Assembly (NCBI RefSeq): GCF_000425125.1
Contig: NZ_KE384307.1
Location: forward strand, 549,590 to 613,589
Length of the DNA: 64,000 nt
Origin: Paenibacillus taiwanensis DSM 18679
GTDB lineage: Bacteria > Bacillota > Bacilli > Paenibacillales > Paenibacillaceae
Direction: 5' to 3'
A program made the position numbers and the translations under genes. The notes beneath the pieces are model-generated. The model did not search any database. It saw nothing but the letters and a program-made list of their open reading frames with translations, and was not told where the DNA came from. Positions 16,694-25,063 of this stretch are shown in pieces (position 1 is the first letter of the stretch; every line of letters starts with the position of its first letter).

Positions 16694-17878
16694 TTGCGTC
16701 AGAAGCATACGACACCCATTAGAAGTGGGCTGCAATCAGACAGACAAAGAAGTACATTTATGTTAAAAATAGCGACGCTGGTTACTGCCTTAAGTGTAAT
16801 GATTACAGTTGCTGTACCTAGTCAAGTCCAGACAGCACATGCAGTTGGGGCAGTACAAGCAGTTTCTATTTCCGCAGCGGCTCCACTCGCTGCTCCAAAG
16901 GCTCAACTGAAATCTGTTCAGGTAGGCAAGCAGTCTTTTAAAGTATCTACCGTTACCATTCCTAAAGGTTATCGTGTTTCCGCCACATTCGGCAAGCAGC
17001 AGTATGGAACTTCCGCTAGTCTCGGCGGAATTGTGAAAGCCAATCAAGCCGTTGCTGCTATAAATGGTACGTTTTTTGAAGCTTATACGGGTGTACCTGA
17101 ACCGTGGGGAACGTTAATCATTAACGGAAAGATTGAACATATGGGGAATACCGGAACGATAATCGGTTTTGATCGACAGGGCCAAGTGTTGATGGACACC
17201 CTTCGCATCCAGATAACAGGTACAGTGGAGAGTAAAGCTACTGGGAAGAAGAACAACTGGTATACCTATTTTGTGAATCGAACACCGGCTAAAAACGGTT
17301 CCTCAGCTGTTCTTTATACCCCGATGCGGGGCAAAAACATCGGATTTACATATGGTAAAGCAGTAGTGGTGGAGCAGGGCGTCGTCAAAAAGATCGCTGC
17401 GGGTCAAAATGTTGCAATCCCGACAAACGGATTTGTGCTTGTCTATACAGGCAAGGAAATGCGTATGGCGGACCGATTTGCGGTAGGTGATCTTGTTGAC
17501 GTACAGACCAAATATACAAATGCGGCAGGTAAAGAGTTGGATTGGTCCGAAGTTCAGACCGCAATTGGAGCTGGGCCTAGACTGGTTAAAGAGGGTCAAA
17601 TTGCCTTAAATCCTGCGCAAGAAGGCTTTAAGCAGGACAAAATATTAAGTCTATCCGCTACACGCAGCGGTATTGGTGTTATGTCAGATGGATCAGTAAT
17701 GCTGGCTACAATCCCTTCGGCGACGATGAGCCAGTGGGCCGCAATCTGGAAGCAGCTTGGCGCGAAGCAGGCGATGAATCTGGACGGCGGAGCATCATCG
17801 GGTCTATATGCGAATGGTAAAATGATAACAGAGCCAGGGCGCGCGCTCAGTAATGCTTTGCTGTTCCGCAAGCCGTAG
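16694..17878 (+). CDS. Secreted phosphodiester glycosidase family (NAGPA-domain) protein
   Basis: This 394-residue exported protein has a long basic N-region then a hydrophobic signal segment ending near AHA. The C-terminal half is the NAGPA domain (phosphodiester glycosidase / exopolysaccharide biosynthesis family) with IGVMSDGSVMLATIP, MNLDGGASSGLY at 361-372 and a final SNALLFRK strand. The family cleaves GlcNAc-phosphodiester bonds in lysosomes; bacterial members act on surface polymers or remain uncharacterised. TTG 16694 follows GGAAGGAAGAGAG; ATG 16760 is an alternative that would still leave the signal. A second NAGPA gene is at 51631. Confidence 0.82.
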   Translation: MRQKHTTPIRSGLQSDRQRSTFMLKIATLVTALSVMITVAVPSQVQTAHAVGAVQAVSISAAAPLAAPKAQLKSVQVGKQSFKVSTVTIPKGYRVSATFGKQQYGTSASLGGIVKANQAVAAINGTFFEAYTGVPEPWGTLIINGKIEHMGNTGTIIGFDRQGQVLMDTLRIQITGTVESKATGKKNNWYTYFVNRTPAKNGSSAVLYTPMRGKNIGFTYGKAVVVEQGVVKKIAAGQNVAIPTNGFVLVYTGKEMRMADRFAVGDLVDVQTKYTNAAGKELDWSEVQTAIGAGPRLVKEGQIALNPAQEGFKQDKILSLSATRSGIGVMSDGSVMLATIPSATMSQWAAIWKQLGAKQAMNLDGGASSGLYANGKMITEPGRALSNALLFRKP

Positions 17879-17972
17879 CCATAGTTAAACTATTATGTAA
17901 GTTGGATAAGGTTAGTTGGAAGTCCATTTATTTTATAGTGGTGTGGATGGTGCAAATCAAATAAAACAAGTA

Positions 17973-18012
17973 CAACAATAGAAGCAGACAATTGTGGCTG
18001 CTTCTATTGTTG
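17973..18012. terminator. Bidirectional terminator
   Basis: An 18-base inverted repeat (CAACAATAGAAGCAG..., one mismatch) with loop ATTG sits between convergent genes. T-rich sequence follows on the minus strand (TACTTGTTTTATTTG). Confidence 0.85.
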
Positions 18013-18034
18013 CTTCAATAATAGTTGATGGCCG

Positions 18035-18328
18035 CTAATCCGTAAAATGCGCTTCCCCTACGACCAAGTATAAAAACTGACGAAGTTCCTCGGCTTCTTC
18101 ACTGCCTAATTTGAAATGTGTCTCCAAGTAACCTTCGTCCTGTAAGTCATCCTGACCGATAATGCCTGTAATTCCGCTTTGCAGATCGGTTACCAGCTTC
18201 TTCCCATAGAAGCGGCTTGTCGTAGTTACGGCAAGGTCAAAGCGATGCAAGCTTTCTCCTATAAATGTCACAAAGCGTGATGTAGTTTCTTCCGTGTAAT
18301 CAGACAGAAAGTCTAATTCGTCATTCAT
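18035..18328 (-). CDS. DUF3055-like protein
   Basis: This 97-residue soluble protein has TSRFVTFIGESLHRFDLAV, then FYGKKLVTDLQSG and a C-terminal helix SEEAEELRQFLYLVV. From memory this pattern matches the small Firmicute family DUF3055; that match is tentative. The ATG follows GGAGGGGGCGAATAGGG. It is divergent from the HRDC gene and alone in its unit. No function is known. Confidence 0.6.
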   Translation of the reverse strand: MNDELDFLSDYTEETTSRFVTFIGESLHRFDLAVTTTSRFYGKKLVTDLQSGITGIIGQDDLQDEGYLETHFKLGSEEAEELRQFLYLVVGEAHFTD

Positions 18329-18408
18329 CCCTATTCGCCCCCTCCATAGATACGGTCTTATTATAGCCTATTACGTTAAATATTGGATATAAATAATGAA
18401 TCCTAATA

Positions 18409-18436
18409 TTGACAGGACGAATCGTCATGCTATAAT
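18409..18436 (+). promoter_or_regulatory. Sigma-A promoter of the HRDC gene leader
   Basis: TTGACA at 18409-18414 and TATAAT at 18431-18436 are both perfect hexamers with a 16-base spacer. Transcription would begin near 18443, about 130 bases ahead of the coding region. Confidence 0.8.
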
Positions 18437-18460
18437 AAGCTTAAATTCATAACTAGGATG

Positions 18461-18510
18461 AGGAAGCACCTCTTCGACGACGATATACGTTGGAGGCGTG
18501 CTTCCTTTTT
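18461..18510 (+). terminator. Leader terminator / attenuator-like hairpin
   Basis: AGGAAGCAC (18461-18469) pairs with GTGCTTCCT (18498-18506), with partial inner pairing of CTC with GAG, and a run of five T follows. It lies only about 20 bases after the predicted transcription start and 60 before the HRDC gene, so it would end a roughly 65-nt transcript unless read through. Confidence 0.7.
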
Positions 18511-18573
18511 GCTGTCTGCATATCGCCGGATTGTTGTGAAGGACTATTATTTTATAGTAGGAGGTAAGGCGAT

Positions 18574-19692
18574 ATGGTAGTCGTATGGATGACCCGACTG
18601 GAGAAGGTGACAGCAGCCGGTGTGACTATTACCGGGCTGGTAAGTGCTGGTGAAGAAGAAGGGAAATGGATTGTATTGTGGGAAACAGGGGTGTCCGATC
18701 CAGTGGACGACATGGCGGATAACCATATACAGCAGGAATCTGTCACTTGGTATGAAGGCGGGGTGTGGCTTGAGATGCGGGCGGCCCTGCGAGCGGGCAT
18801 GGCGCGCTTGCTCAGCATTGGGTTCCAGCCTGCCCTTGGTTTTATGCCGGATACGAATATTCATGAGCGCCGTATGAAAGAGCAGAACGAGTGGATTAAC
18901 TGCTATGGAGATTTGAATGTGAATGAGATGTTGTATGAGCGTTTAACGGCGTGGCGCAGAGAGCAGGCAATGACTTTGAAGAGAGCGCCGTTTTGGATTG
19001 CCACGAATCGAATGCTTAGACTGGTAAGTGCATTTGTACCGTATACGGCCGAAGAGCTGCGGCAGTTACCTGGATTTGGTGAGGCGAAGGTAAGGGCGTA
19101 TGCAGATTCGATCACGGCTATTACTAAGACAGTCGGCCGTGCAACAGAGTATCCTTTGAACTGGGTGCGTGAGACGGTTTCAGAGCCTTTATTTCTCAAG
19201 TGGGTATATGAGCAGGAGCAAAGCAAGCTGAATAATGAATTTAGAAGGCTTGTGGAACGTCGATTGTTGCTTGAAGGAATTCAGAATCAGATGTCAGCAG
19301 AACGGTTGACAGCGCATCTGAAAGTCGATCGAAGGGAGCTGTTGGTGCGGATTGAAGCGCTGGTCGCTGACGGCTACGACGTCCATAACTTTATTGAGAT
19401 AGAACTAGCCAGCCTATCAAGTGATGAGCGTCAAGCCATTCAAGCTGCGCTTGCTGAATTGGGCGTGGATTATTTAAAGCCGGTATTTGTCCGTGTGTAT
19501 GGGGAGGAAGCGTTGCAGGTGGGAGCTAGTGAATTGCAGCGCAAATATGAATATATTCGGCTCGTAAGAATGAGCTTGAACAGCCAAGCAATGGGGAATC
19601 GGGTTGACGTCCATGAATTAAGTGCTAACCAAGCTCCAGACATGACGACAGAAGGCAAGTCAAGCAATAGGAAGGGAAGACAGACAGCTTAG
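18574..19692 (+). CDS. HRDC-domain protein
   Basis: This 372-residue protein holds an HRDC nucleic-acid-binding domain at about 120-182 (YERLTAWRREQ ... LRQLPGFGEAKVRAYADSI). A second helical region around 255-300 looks like the winged-helix module that follows RecQ helicases (SAERLTAHLKVDRRELLVRI). No helicase or nuclease motif is present. The N-terminal 100 residues are beta-rich and unlike anything I recognise. ATG behind AGGAGG. An accessory role in DNA or RNA transactions is inferred from HRDC only. The transcript starts from a perfect sigma-A promoter and crosses a terminator-like leader hairpin. Confidence 0.78.
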   Translation: MVVVWMTRLEKVTAAGVTITGLVSAGEEEGKWIVLWETGVSDPVDDMADNHIQQESVTWYEGGVWLEMRAALRAGMARLLSIGFQPALGFMPDTNIHERRMKEQNEWINCYGDLNVNEMLYERLTAWRREQAMTLKRAPFWIATNRMLRLVSAFVPYTAEELRQLPGFGEAKVRAYADSITAITKTVGRATEYPLNWVRETVSEPLFLKWVYEQEQSKLNNEFRRLVERRLLLEGIQNQMSAERLTAHLKVDRRELLVRIEALVADGYDVHNFIEIELASLSSDERQAIQAALAELGVDYLKPVFVRVYGEEALQVGASELQRKYEYIRLVRMSLNSQAMGNRVDVHELSANQAPDMTTEGKSSNRKGRQTA

Positions 19693-19719
19693 TTTCATGG
19701 CTGGATTGATACACACATA

Positions 19720-19747
19720 GCCCGCTAACCAACATGGATTAGCGGGC
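19720..19747. terminator. Hairpin between convergent genes
   Basis: A perfect 9-bp stem (GCCCGCTAA / TTAGCGGGC) with a 10-base loop separates the HRDC and corA genes. It has no T tract on either side, so strength is uncertain. Confidence 0.55.
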
Positions 19748-19798
19748 GGATCATACAGGGAATGAACCTGCGTATATGATCTTGTTTAATCGTTAACG

Positions 19799-20734
19799 TT
19801 ATAGCCAATCTTTTTTACGGAACCAATACAACATAAATAGGGCGAGTGCCAGCATAAAGCCGCTGACATATAACGAGCCATACTCATTATGCATAAATGG
19901 CACATAATCAAAGTTCATGCCGTAGAAGCCAGTAATAAAGGTCAGGGGCATAAAGATCGTTGTGACGGCTGTAAAGACACGCATAATTTCATTGGCCCGG
20001 TTCGCAATGCTCGATTGGTACGATTCTCGTAAGTTTGCCATTAAGTCGCGGAACGTTTCAAATGTTTCTGCCACTTTTACAGCATTTTCATAAATGTCTC
20101 GGAAATACTTTTGCAGATTATCATCGATCAGCCGCAAGTCTTTGCGATATAGAACAAGAAGGACTTCCTTTTGCGGACCTAGTCCCTTCTTGAGCCACAA
20201 GATTTCACTTCGCAAATTAATGATTTCGTTTAAGTGTGATTTCTTCGCATTGACGAGTACGACTTCCTCAAGGTTGTCAATCTTGGCTTCAATTCGATCC
20301 GCTACTGTAAAGTAGTTGTCCACAACTGTATCAGCGAGTATATAGAGCATACGGTCCGGTGTGCTTACTTCCTGTTCCCACAGCAAGGGCTTTACGGTTC
20401 GTAATTCATTAATTTTCTGCTTCGTAACAGTAATTAAATAATGCTTCCCTAGAAAAATGTTTAACGCACGCAGAAATATTTCTTCATCATCAAAACGAAT
20501 ACTGTTAATCACAATAAAGTAATGACCTTCGTATATTTCCATCTTCGGCCGCTGTTCGTCTTCGCTTAGGCAGTCCTCAACTGCCAGATCATGAATGTGA
20601 AACATCGGCTGTAATACAAGAAGATCATCAACGTCCGCATCGATCCAGTAGAATCCTGCATCAGGCGGGGTCAATGTGACACTAATGTCTTCGATCGGTG
20701 TAAACACACCGTCGTTGACGAGACGTATTTTCAT
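19799..20734 (-). CDS. corA: CorA family magnesium/divalent cation channel
   Basis: This 311-residue protein has a large N-terminal cytoplasmic domain, a long helix, and two C-terminal membrane helices; the signature GMNF is at about 272-275 after FITGFY at the end of the first helix, and the chain ends in basic residues (YWFRKKDWL). These are the features of pentameric CorA channels. The start at 20734 is chosen because AAGGAG stands eight bases before it; Met codons up to 18 residues earlier are less likely. Monocistronic. Confidence 0.92.
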   Translation of the reverse strand: MKIRLVNDGVFTPIEDISVTLTPPDAGFYWIDADVDDLLVLQPMFHIHDLAVEDCLSEDEQRPKMEIYEGHYFIVINSIRFDDEEIFLRALNIFLGKHYLITVTKQKINELRTVKPLLWEQEVSTPDRMLYILADTVVDNYFTVADRIEAKIDNLEEVVLVNAKKSHLNEIINLRSEILWLKKGLGPQKEVLLVLYRKDLRLIDDNLQKYFRDIYENAVKVAETFETFRDLMANLRESYQSSIANRANEIMRVFTAVTTIFMPLTFITGFYGMNFDYVPFMHNEYGSLYVSGFMLALALFMLYWFRKKDWL

Positions 20735-20788
20735 CACCATCACTCCTTCATGCCACCGCTTATTGGTAGCTTGCGTCGTCGTTATCAT

Positions 20789-21160
20789 GACGATTCATAA
20801 CTAGCAACGTGAGGATGCGGGGATGGTGAAGTTGTTCACAGTGTCTGGAGTGAATGAAAGCAGCGTCAGGCGTGTAAAGACACCATCATAGTGTCCCCAA
20901 GCGCGAACAACTAACGACAGCCACAAGCACAAGCTTACGTGATCGTCGAATCGTCATATTCGGTTGTCCGTTCTTACCGTGGCACGGCCTCGGGTCGCCA
21001 TCCATCCGAAATTCACCTCTACACAATAGAATGTTAACAAGTGCCTGCATCCGTCAGGGCTGAAGCACTTGTCTAGTATAACGCGGCATTAATAGCCTTT
21101 CAAGGGATAAACAGATGAAACTTATGCCTTCAATATATGGTGTTCTGCCATTACTTGTGA
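20789..21160. other. Intergenic region between corA and the S-box leader
   Basis: About 370 bases without a credible gene. One imperfect hairpin, ACAAGTGC ... GCACTTGT at 21037-21072, has no T tract on either side. Nothing else with clear structure was seen. Confidence 0.6.
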
Positions 21161-21168
21161 TTTGACTC

Positions 21169-21197
21169 TTGACGAAATGCTTGCCAATGCCTTAAAT
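21169..21197 (+). promoter_or_regulatory. Candidate promoter of the met operon
   Basis: TTGACG (21169-21174) and TTAAAT (21192-21197) with a 17-base spacer lie about 45 bases before the SAM riboswitch. The -35 is good and the -10 moderate. Confidence 0.55.
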
Positions 21198-21242
21198 TAT
21201 TACCAAGTCCAATTGATGACCAATTTCATAAGTGAATGGCAA

Positions 21243-21381
21243 TCTTATCAAGAGCAGGTGGAGGGACAAGCCCGATGATACCCGGCAACCGGCGCAAGCA
21301 GTATGTTTTGCGCAGCGGTGCTAATTCTTGCAGATGCATGGTGTACGAATGATTTGCGCCTTGCAGCTGATAGATGAGAGA
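21243..21381 (+). ncRNA. SAM-I (S-box) riboswitch aptamer
   Basis: The conserved core is easily read: CTTATCAAGAG opens helix P1, GGTGGAGGGAC starts P2, CCCGATGATACCCGGCAACC contains the kink-turn and conserved P2/P3 junction, GGTGC follows with P3/P4, and GATAGATGAG closes P1. The following terminator and the metA gene confirm its role: with SAM bound, the terminator forms and transcription of metA-metI-metC stops. Confidence 0.95.
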
Positions 21382-21405
21382 GGCGCATGAATATATGCAG
21401 GCATG

Positions 21406-21439
21406 ACCTTTCTCGTAACGTACAGAGAAAGGTTTTTTT
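21406..21439 (+). terminator. S-box-controlled terminator
   Basis: A 9-bp perfect stem ACCTTTCTC / GAGAAAGGT is followed by seven T residues. It is the expression platform of the SAM riboswitch. Confidence 0.93.
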
Positions 21440-21519
21440 GTATACAATTTTAACTAAAAGTCGAATTTGCTTACGTTATTGCTCATCTTTTAGGACACAT
21501 TTCGAAGGGGGAGAGCGTC

Positions 21520-22461
21520 ATGCCGATTAAAATACCGGACCATTTGCCGGCGAAAGAAATATTGACTCAGGAGAACATATTCGTCATGGATGAATCACGC
21601 GCTTATACGCAAGATATTCGTCCGCTGCGAATTGTTATACTTAACTTAATGCCGACAAAAGAGACCACTGAAACACAGTTGTTACGTCTAATCGGGAACA
21701 CGCCGCTGCAAGTGGATGTGACGTTGCTTCATCCTGCGACCCACATATCCAAAAATACTTCGGCGGAGCATCTTTCGTCCTTCTATAAGACATTTGAAGA
21801 TGTGGAAGATGAACAATTTGACGGCATGATTATTACAGGTGCTCCTGTCGAGCAAATGGAGTACGAAGAGGTTACGTATTGGAAGGAACTCTGTGACATT
21901 ATGGAGTGGTCTAAAGATCATGTGACTTCAACTATGCATATATGTTGGGCTTCACAAGCAGGGCTGTATTATCATTATGGTGTACCCAAACATGCGCTTG
22001 CTAACAAATGTTTTGGGGTGTTCCACCATTCACTAAGCAAGGAAAACGTTAAGCTCACTCGTGGCTTTGATGAGTTATTTTTAGTGCCGCAATCTCGTCA
22101 TACGGAAGTCCGTAGGGAGGACATTGAGCAGAAGGAAGGCTTGGATATTTTATCTGAGTCTGATGAAGCGGGTGTCTATTTAGTAGCGAGCGAAGACGGT
22201 CGTCATATTTTCGTAACCGGACACGCCGAATACGATACGTGTACATTAAAATGGGAGTACGATCGTGACGTGGCTAAAGGCATGGAAATGGAGCTGCCCT
22301 GTAACTACTATCCGAACAACGATCCGACCAAAACGCCGCGTTCCACCTGGAGAGGGCACGCCAACTTGCTATTTTCCAACTGGCTTAACTACTATGTATA
22401 CCAAGAAACGCCGTTTGAACTACGTTCTGTAACTGCACGTAAAGAAGGGGCAGGTGTATAG
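21520..22461 (+). CDS. metA: Homoserine O-acetyltransferase (MetA fold)
   Basis: This is a 313-residue MetA-family acyltransferase with the catalytic residues in their E. coli positions: Cys142 ([10 protein letters not shown]), His235 and Glu237 (TGHAEYD). Residue 111 is Glu. In this family Glu111 is known to give acetyl-CoA specificity (Bacillus cereus MetA) and Gly111 succinyl-CoA specificity (E. coli), so the product is predicted to be O-acetylhomoserine despite the common name homoserine O-succinyltransferase. ATG behind GAAGGGGGAG. First gene of the S-box operon; metI starts two bases after its stop. Confidence 0.95.
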   Translation: MPIKIPDHLPAKEILTQENIFVMDESRAYTQDIRPLRIVILNLMPTKETTETQLLRLIGNTPLQVDVTLLHPATHISKNTSAEHLSSFYKTFEDVEDEQFDGMIITGAPVEQMEYEEVTYWKELCDIMEWSKDHVTSTMHICWASQAGLYYHYGVPKHALANKCFGVFHHSLSKENVKLTRGFDELFLVPQSRHTEVRREDIEQKEGLDILSESDEAGVYLVASEDGRHIFVTGHAEYDTCTLKWEYDRDVAKGMEMELPCNYYPNNDPTKTPRSTWRGHANLLFSNWLNYYVYQETPFELRSVTARKEGAGV

Positions 22462-22462
22462 C

Positions 22463-23671
22463 ATGATTAACCGAGATGAGCAGTCTTATCGGATGGAAAG
22501 TCAATTAGCGCAAATTGGTTCTATTCAGGAGCCGATTACTGGCGCCGTAACTTTTCCTATTTACCAAGCTACGGCTTATCGGCATCCACGCTTAGGACAG
22601 AGTACAGGCTTTGATTACATTCGAACCAAAAACCCGACACGGGCGGTATTGGAGGATGCGGCAGCCTTGTTAGAGCGTGGAGATGCAGGCTTTGCCTGTA
22701 GTTCGGGCATGGCGGCGCTTCAAACCGTCTTTGCCCTATTCGGACAAGGTGATCATTTGATCGTCTCTTTGGACCTATACGGCGGCACGTACCGGATGCT
22801 AGAAAGACTGCTTTCTCGCTTTGGGGTGACGGCTTCTTATGTGGATACGAACGATCTGGAGGCGATAGAATCTGTTCGTCAACCGTCCACGAAAGCGATT
22901 TTTATCGAAACTCCTACAAATCCGCTAATGATGATTACCGATATTGAAGCAGTTGCCAAATGGGCGCGATCCCATAACATGCTGACAATCGTGGACAATA
23001 CTTTACTTACACCGTTTTTCCAGCGTCCCATTGAGTTGGGAGCCGATATCATCGTACACAGTGCCACCAAATATTTGGGCGGTCACAACGATGTGCTTGC
23101 CGGACTTATCGTAACCAAGGGCAAAGAGTTGTCCGAGGAAATGGCGTTTCTTCACAACTCTATTGGTGCTGTGCTTAGTCCGAGTGACTCCTATCAGCTT
23201 ATGCGCGGAATGAAGACATTGGCGCTGCGTATGGAGCGGCACGAATACAATGCCACACGAGTTGCAGAGTGGCTAAATACACACGAATCAATAGACACGG
23301 TGTATTATCCAGCACTTGAGAATCACCCTGGCTTTGCAATCCAACGCAAGCAATCATCAGGCAACACTGGCATACTATCCTTCCGCTTGCATGATGCTCG
23401 TTATGTGGAACCGATCTTGCGTCATATTAAGTTAATCGCCTTTGCAGAAAGCTTGGGCGGCGTAGAATCGCTGATGACGTATCCTGCTGTCCAGACACAT
23501 GCCGACATCCCGCAAGAAATACGGGAAGCTGTAGGTGTAGATGATCGTCTGCTGCGTTTCTCTGTTGGAATCGAACATGTAGATGATATTATTGCGGATC
23601 TGGAACAAGCGTTAGCTGCGGCCAAAGAAGAGCTGGCGTCAGCAACTGTTTTGGAAGCAGAAGGGGTGTAG
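22463..23671 (+). CDS. metI: Cystathionine gamma-synthase / O-acetylhomoserine thiolyase MetI
   Basis: This is a 402-residue Cys/Met-metabolism PLP enzyme. The PLP lysine is Lys203 in HSATKYLGGH; SSGMAAL, DLYGGTYR and the ETPTNP strand are family motifs. It condenses O-acetylhomoserine with cysteine (or sulfide). ATG 22463, just after the metA stop, is preferred over GTG 22454, which overlaps it. In B. subtilis the metI-metC pair has the same order and S-box control. Assignment between MetI and MetC is by order and by similarity to the YjcI type. Confidence 0.9.
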   Translation: MINRDEQSYRMESQLAQIGSIQEPITGAVTFPIYQATAYRHPRLGQSTGFDYIRTKNPTRAVLEDAAALLERGDAGFACSSGMAALQTVFALFGQGDHLIVSLDLYGGTYRMLERLLSRFGVTASYVDTNDLEAIESVRQPSTKAIFIETPTNPLMMITDIEAVAKWARSHNMLTIVDNTLLTPFFQRPIELGADIIVHSATKYLGGHNDVLAGLIVTKGKELSEEMAFLHNSIGAVLSPSDSYQLMRGMKTLALRMERHEYNATRVAEWLNTHESIDTVYYPALENHPGFAIQRKQSSGNTGILSFRLHDARYVEPILRHIKLIAFAESLGGVESLMTYPAVQTHADIPQEIREAVGVDDRLLRFSVGIEHVDDIIADLEQALAAAKEELASATVLEAEGV

Positions 23672-23674
23672 AGT

Positions 23675-24835
23675 ATGAGTCAGGGGCATCATAACGACCA
23701 ATTTGCAACTCGTCTTATTCATTTTGGCAGTGAAGTGTGCAAGCATACAGGGGCTTCGAGCGTGCCGATTATTCAAGCTTCGACGTTTCACCATGAAGAT
23801 ATTTATAATCCGCCGCGTCATGATTACTCCCGTTCAGGTAATCCGACCCGTGAAGCTTTAGAGGAGTATATTACGGTGCTGGAAGGTGGCACGCGAGGCT
23901 TTGCCTTTGCATCGGGCATGGCCGCTATATCAACGGCATTCCTTTTATTTTCGGCAGGTGATCATGTCATCGTGACGGAGGATGTATACGGTGGTACATA
24001 CCGACTGCTGACTACTGTGTTGAATCGCTTAAACATTGAATCCACTTTTGTGGATATGACAGATATAGCGCAGGTTCAAGCAGCTATTCGTCCGAACACA
24101 AAAGCTGTATACATGGAGACACCATCCAACCCGACCCTTAAAATTACTGACATTAAGGCTGTAACGGCGTGGGCCAAGTCCAAAGGACTCCTTACGTTGG
24201 TAGACAATACGTTTATGACCCCATACCATCAGCGTCCGATCGAATTAGGGGTCGATATTGTCATCCATAGTGCCACCAAATTTCTTGGCGGACACAGCGA
24301 CGTGCTTGCAGGTCTTATTGTGACGCACGATCCAGAGCTGGGACATCAAGTGAAAGTGCTGCAAAATGGACTCGGTACTGTGCTTGGGGTGCAGGATAGC
24401 TGGCTGCTAATTCGCGGCATGAAAACATTGGAAGCCCGTATGAAGCAGTGTGAGGAAAGTGCGCGTCGGTTGGCTGTATGGCTGAGTGAGCGAAAAGATA
24501 TCGTGAATGTATACTATCCAGGTTTGCCTAACCATCCAGGACGCGACCTCCATGAACAGCAATCAAGTGGGTACGGAGCTGTCGTTTCGTTTGATGTGGG
24601 TTCGGGTGAACGTGCCAAACAAGTGTTAAACAAGGTGCGTTTGCCGCTTGTTGCTGTTAGTTTGGGGGCAGTAGAGAGCATTTTATCGTATCCGGCTATG
24701 ATGTCTCATGCAGCTATGCCACCAGAAGTGCGTGCGGAAAGAGGAATTACGGATGGGCTGCTCCGTTTCTCCGTTGGTCTGGAACACATTGAAGATTTGT
24801 TGGCTGACTTGGAGCAAGCCTTAAATACAAATTGA
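23675..24835 (+). CDS. metC: Cystathionine beta-lyase MetC
   Basis: This is a 386-residue PLP enzyme, paralogous to the preceding gene. Lys202 in HSATKFLGGH binds PLP; the N-terminal STFHHEDIYNPPRHDYSRSGNPT contains the phosphate-binding Tyr and Arg from the neighbouring subunit. It cleaves cystathionine to homocysteine, completing homoserine to homocysteine with metA and metI. The start ATG lies three bases after the metI stop. A gamma-synthase activity cannot be ruled out from sequence. Confidence 0.88.
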   Translation: MSQGHHNDQFATRLIHFGSEVCKHTGASSVPIIQASTFHHEDIYNPPRHDYSRSGNPTREALEEYITVLEGGTRGFAFASGMAAISTAFLLFSAGDHVIVTEDVYGGTYRLLTTVLNRLNIESTFVDMTDIAQVQAAIRPNTKAVYMETPSNPTLKITDIKAVTAWAKSKGLLTLVDNTFMTPYHQRPIELGVDIVIHSATKFLGGHSDVLAGLIVTHDPELGHQVKVLQNGLGTVLGVQDSWLLIRGMKTLEARMKQCEESARRLAVWLSERKDIVNVYYPGLPNHPGRDLHEQQSSGYGAVVSFDVGSGERAKQVLNKVRLPLVAVSLGAVESILSYPAMMSHAAMPPEVRAERGITDGLLRFSVGLEHIEDLLADLEQALNTN

Positions 24836-24866
24836 GACGGTTTATAAATACCCTGCTTTGCCAGAT

Positions 24867-24902
24867 AAACCGATATATTTTATAACTAAAATATATCGGT
24901 TT
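24867..24902 (+). terminator. Terminator of the met operon
   Basis: A perfect 16-bp inverted repeat (AAACCGATATATTTTA and complement) with a four-base loop TAAC follows metC. The stem is A/T-rich and ends in TTT. Confidence 0.75.
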
Positions 24903-25063
24903 CGTCGAAGGTGAAGGGGGTATTTTTCTCGGGCAAACTATGTTACGATGATTATTAGCTTTCAGAATTAAGCTTATTATTCATAACTTATTGCACGTAC
25001 GAATACAGTTTCAACATACGACGAGCTTGGCCGTCGAATCCGTGCATCCTAATAGGAGAGGAA

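Noticed and set aside
21226..21447. Minus-strand open frame across the S-box leader
   Set aside because: It is the complement of the conserved riboswitch and terminator and has no ribosome site.
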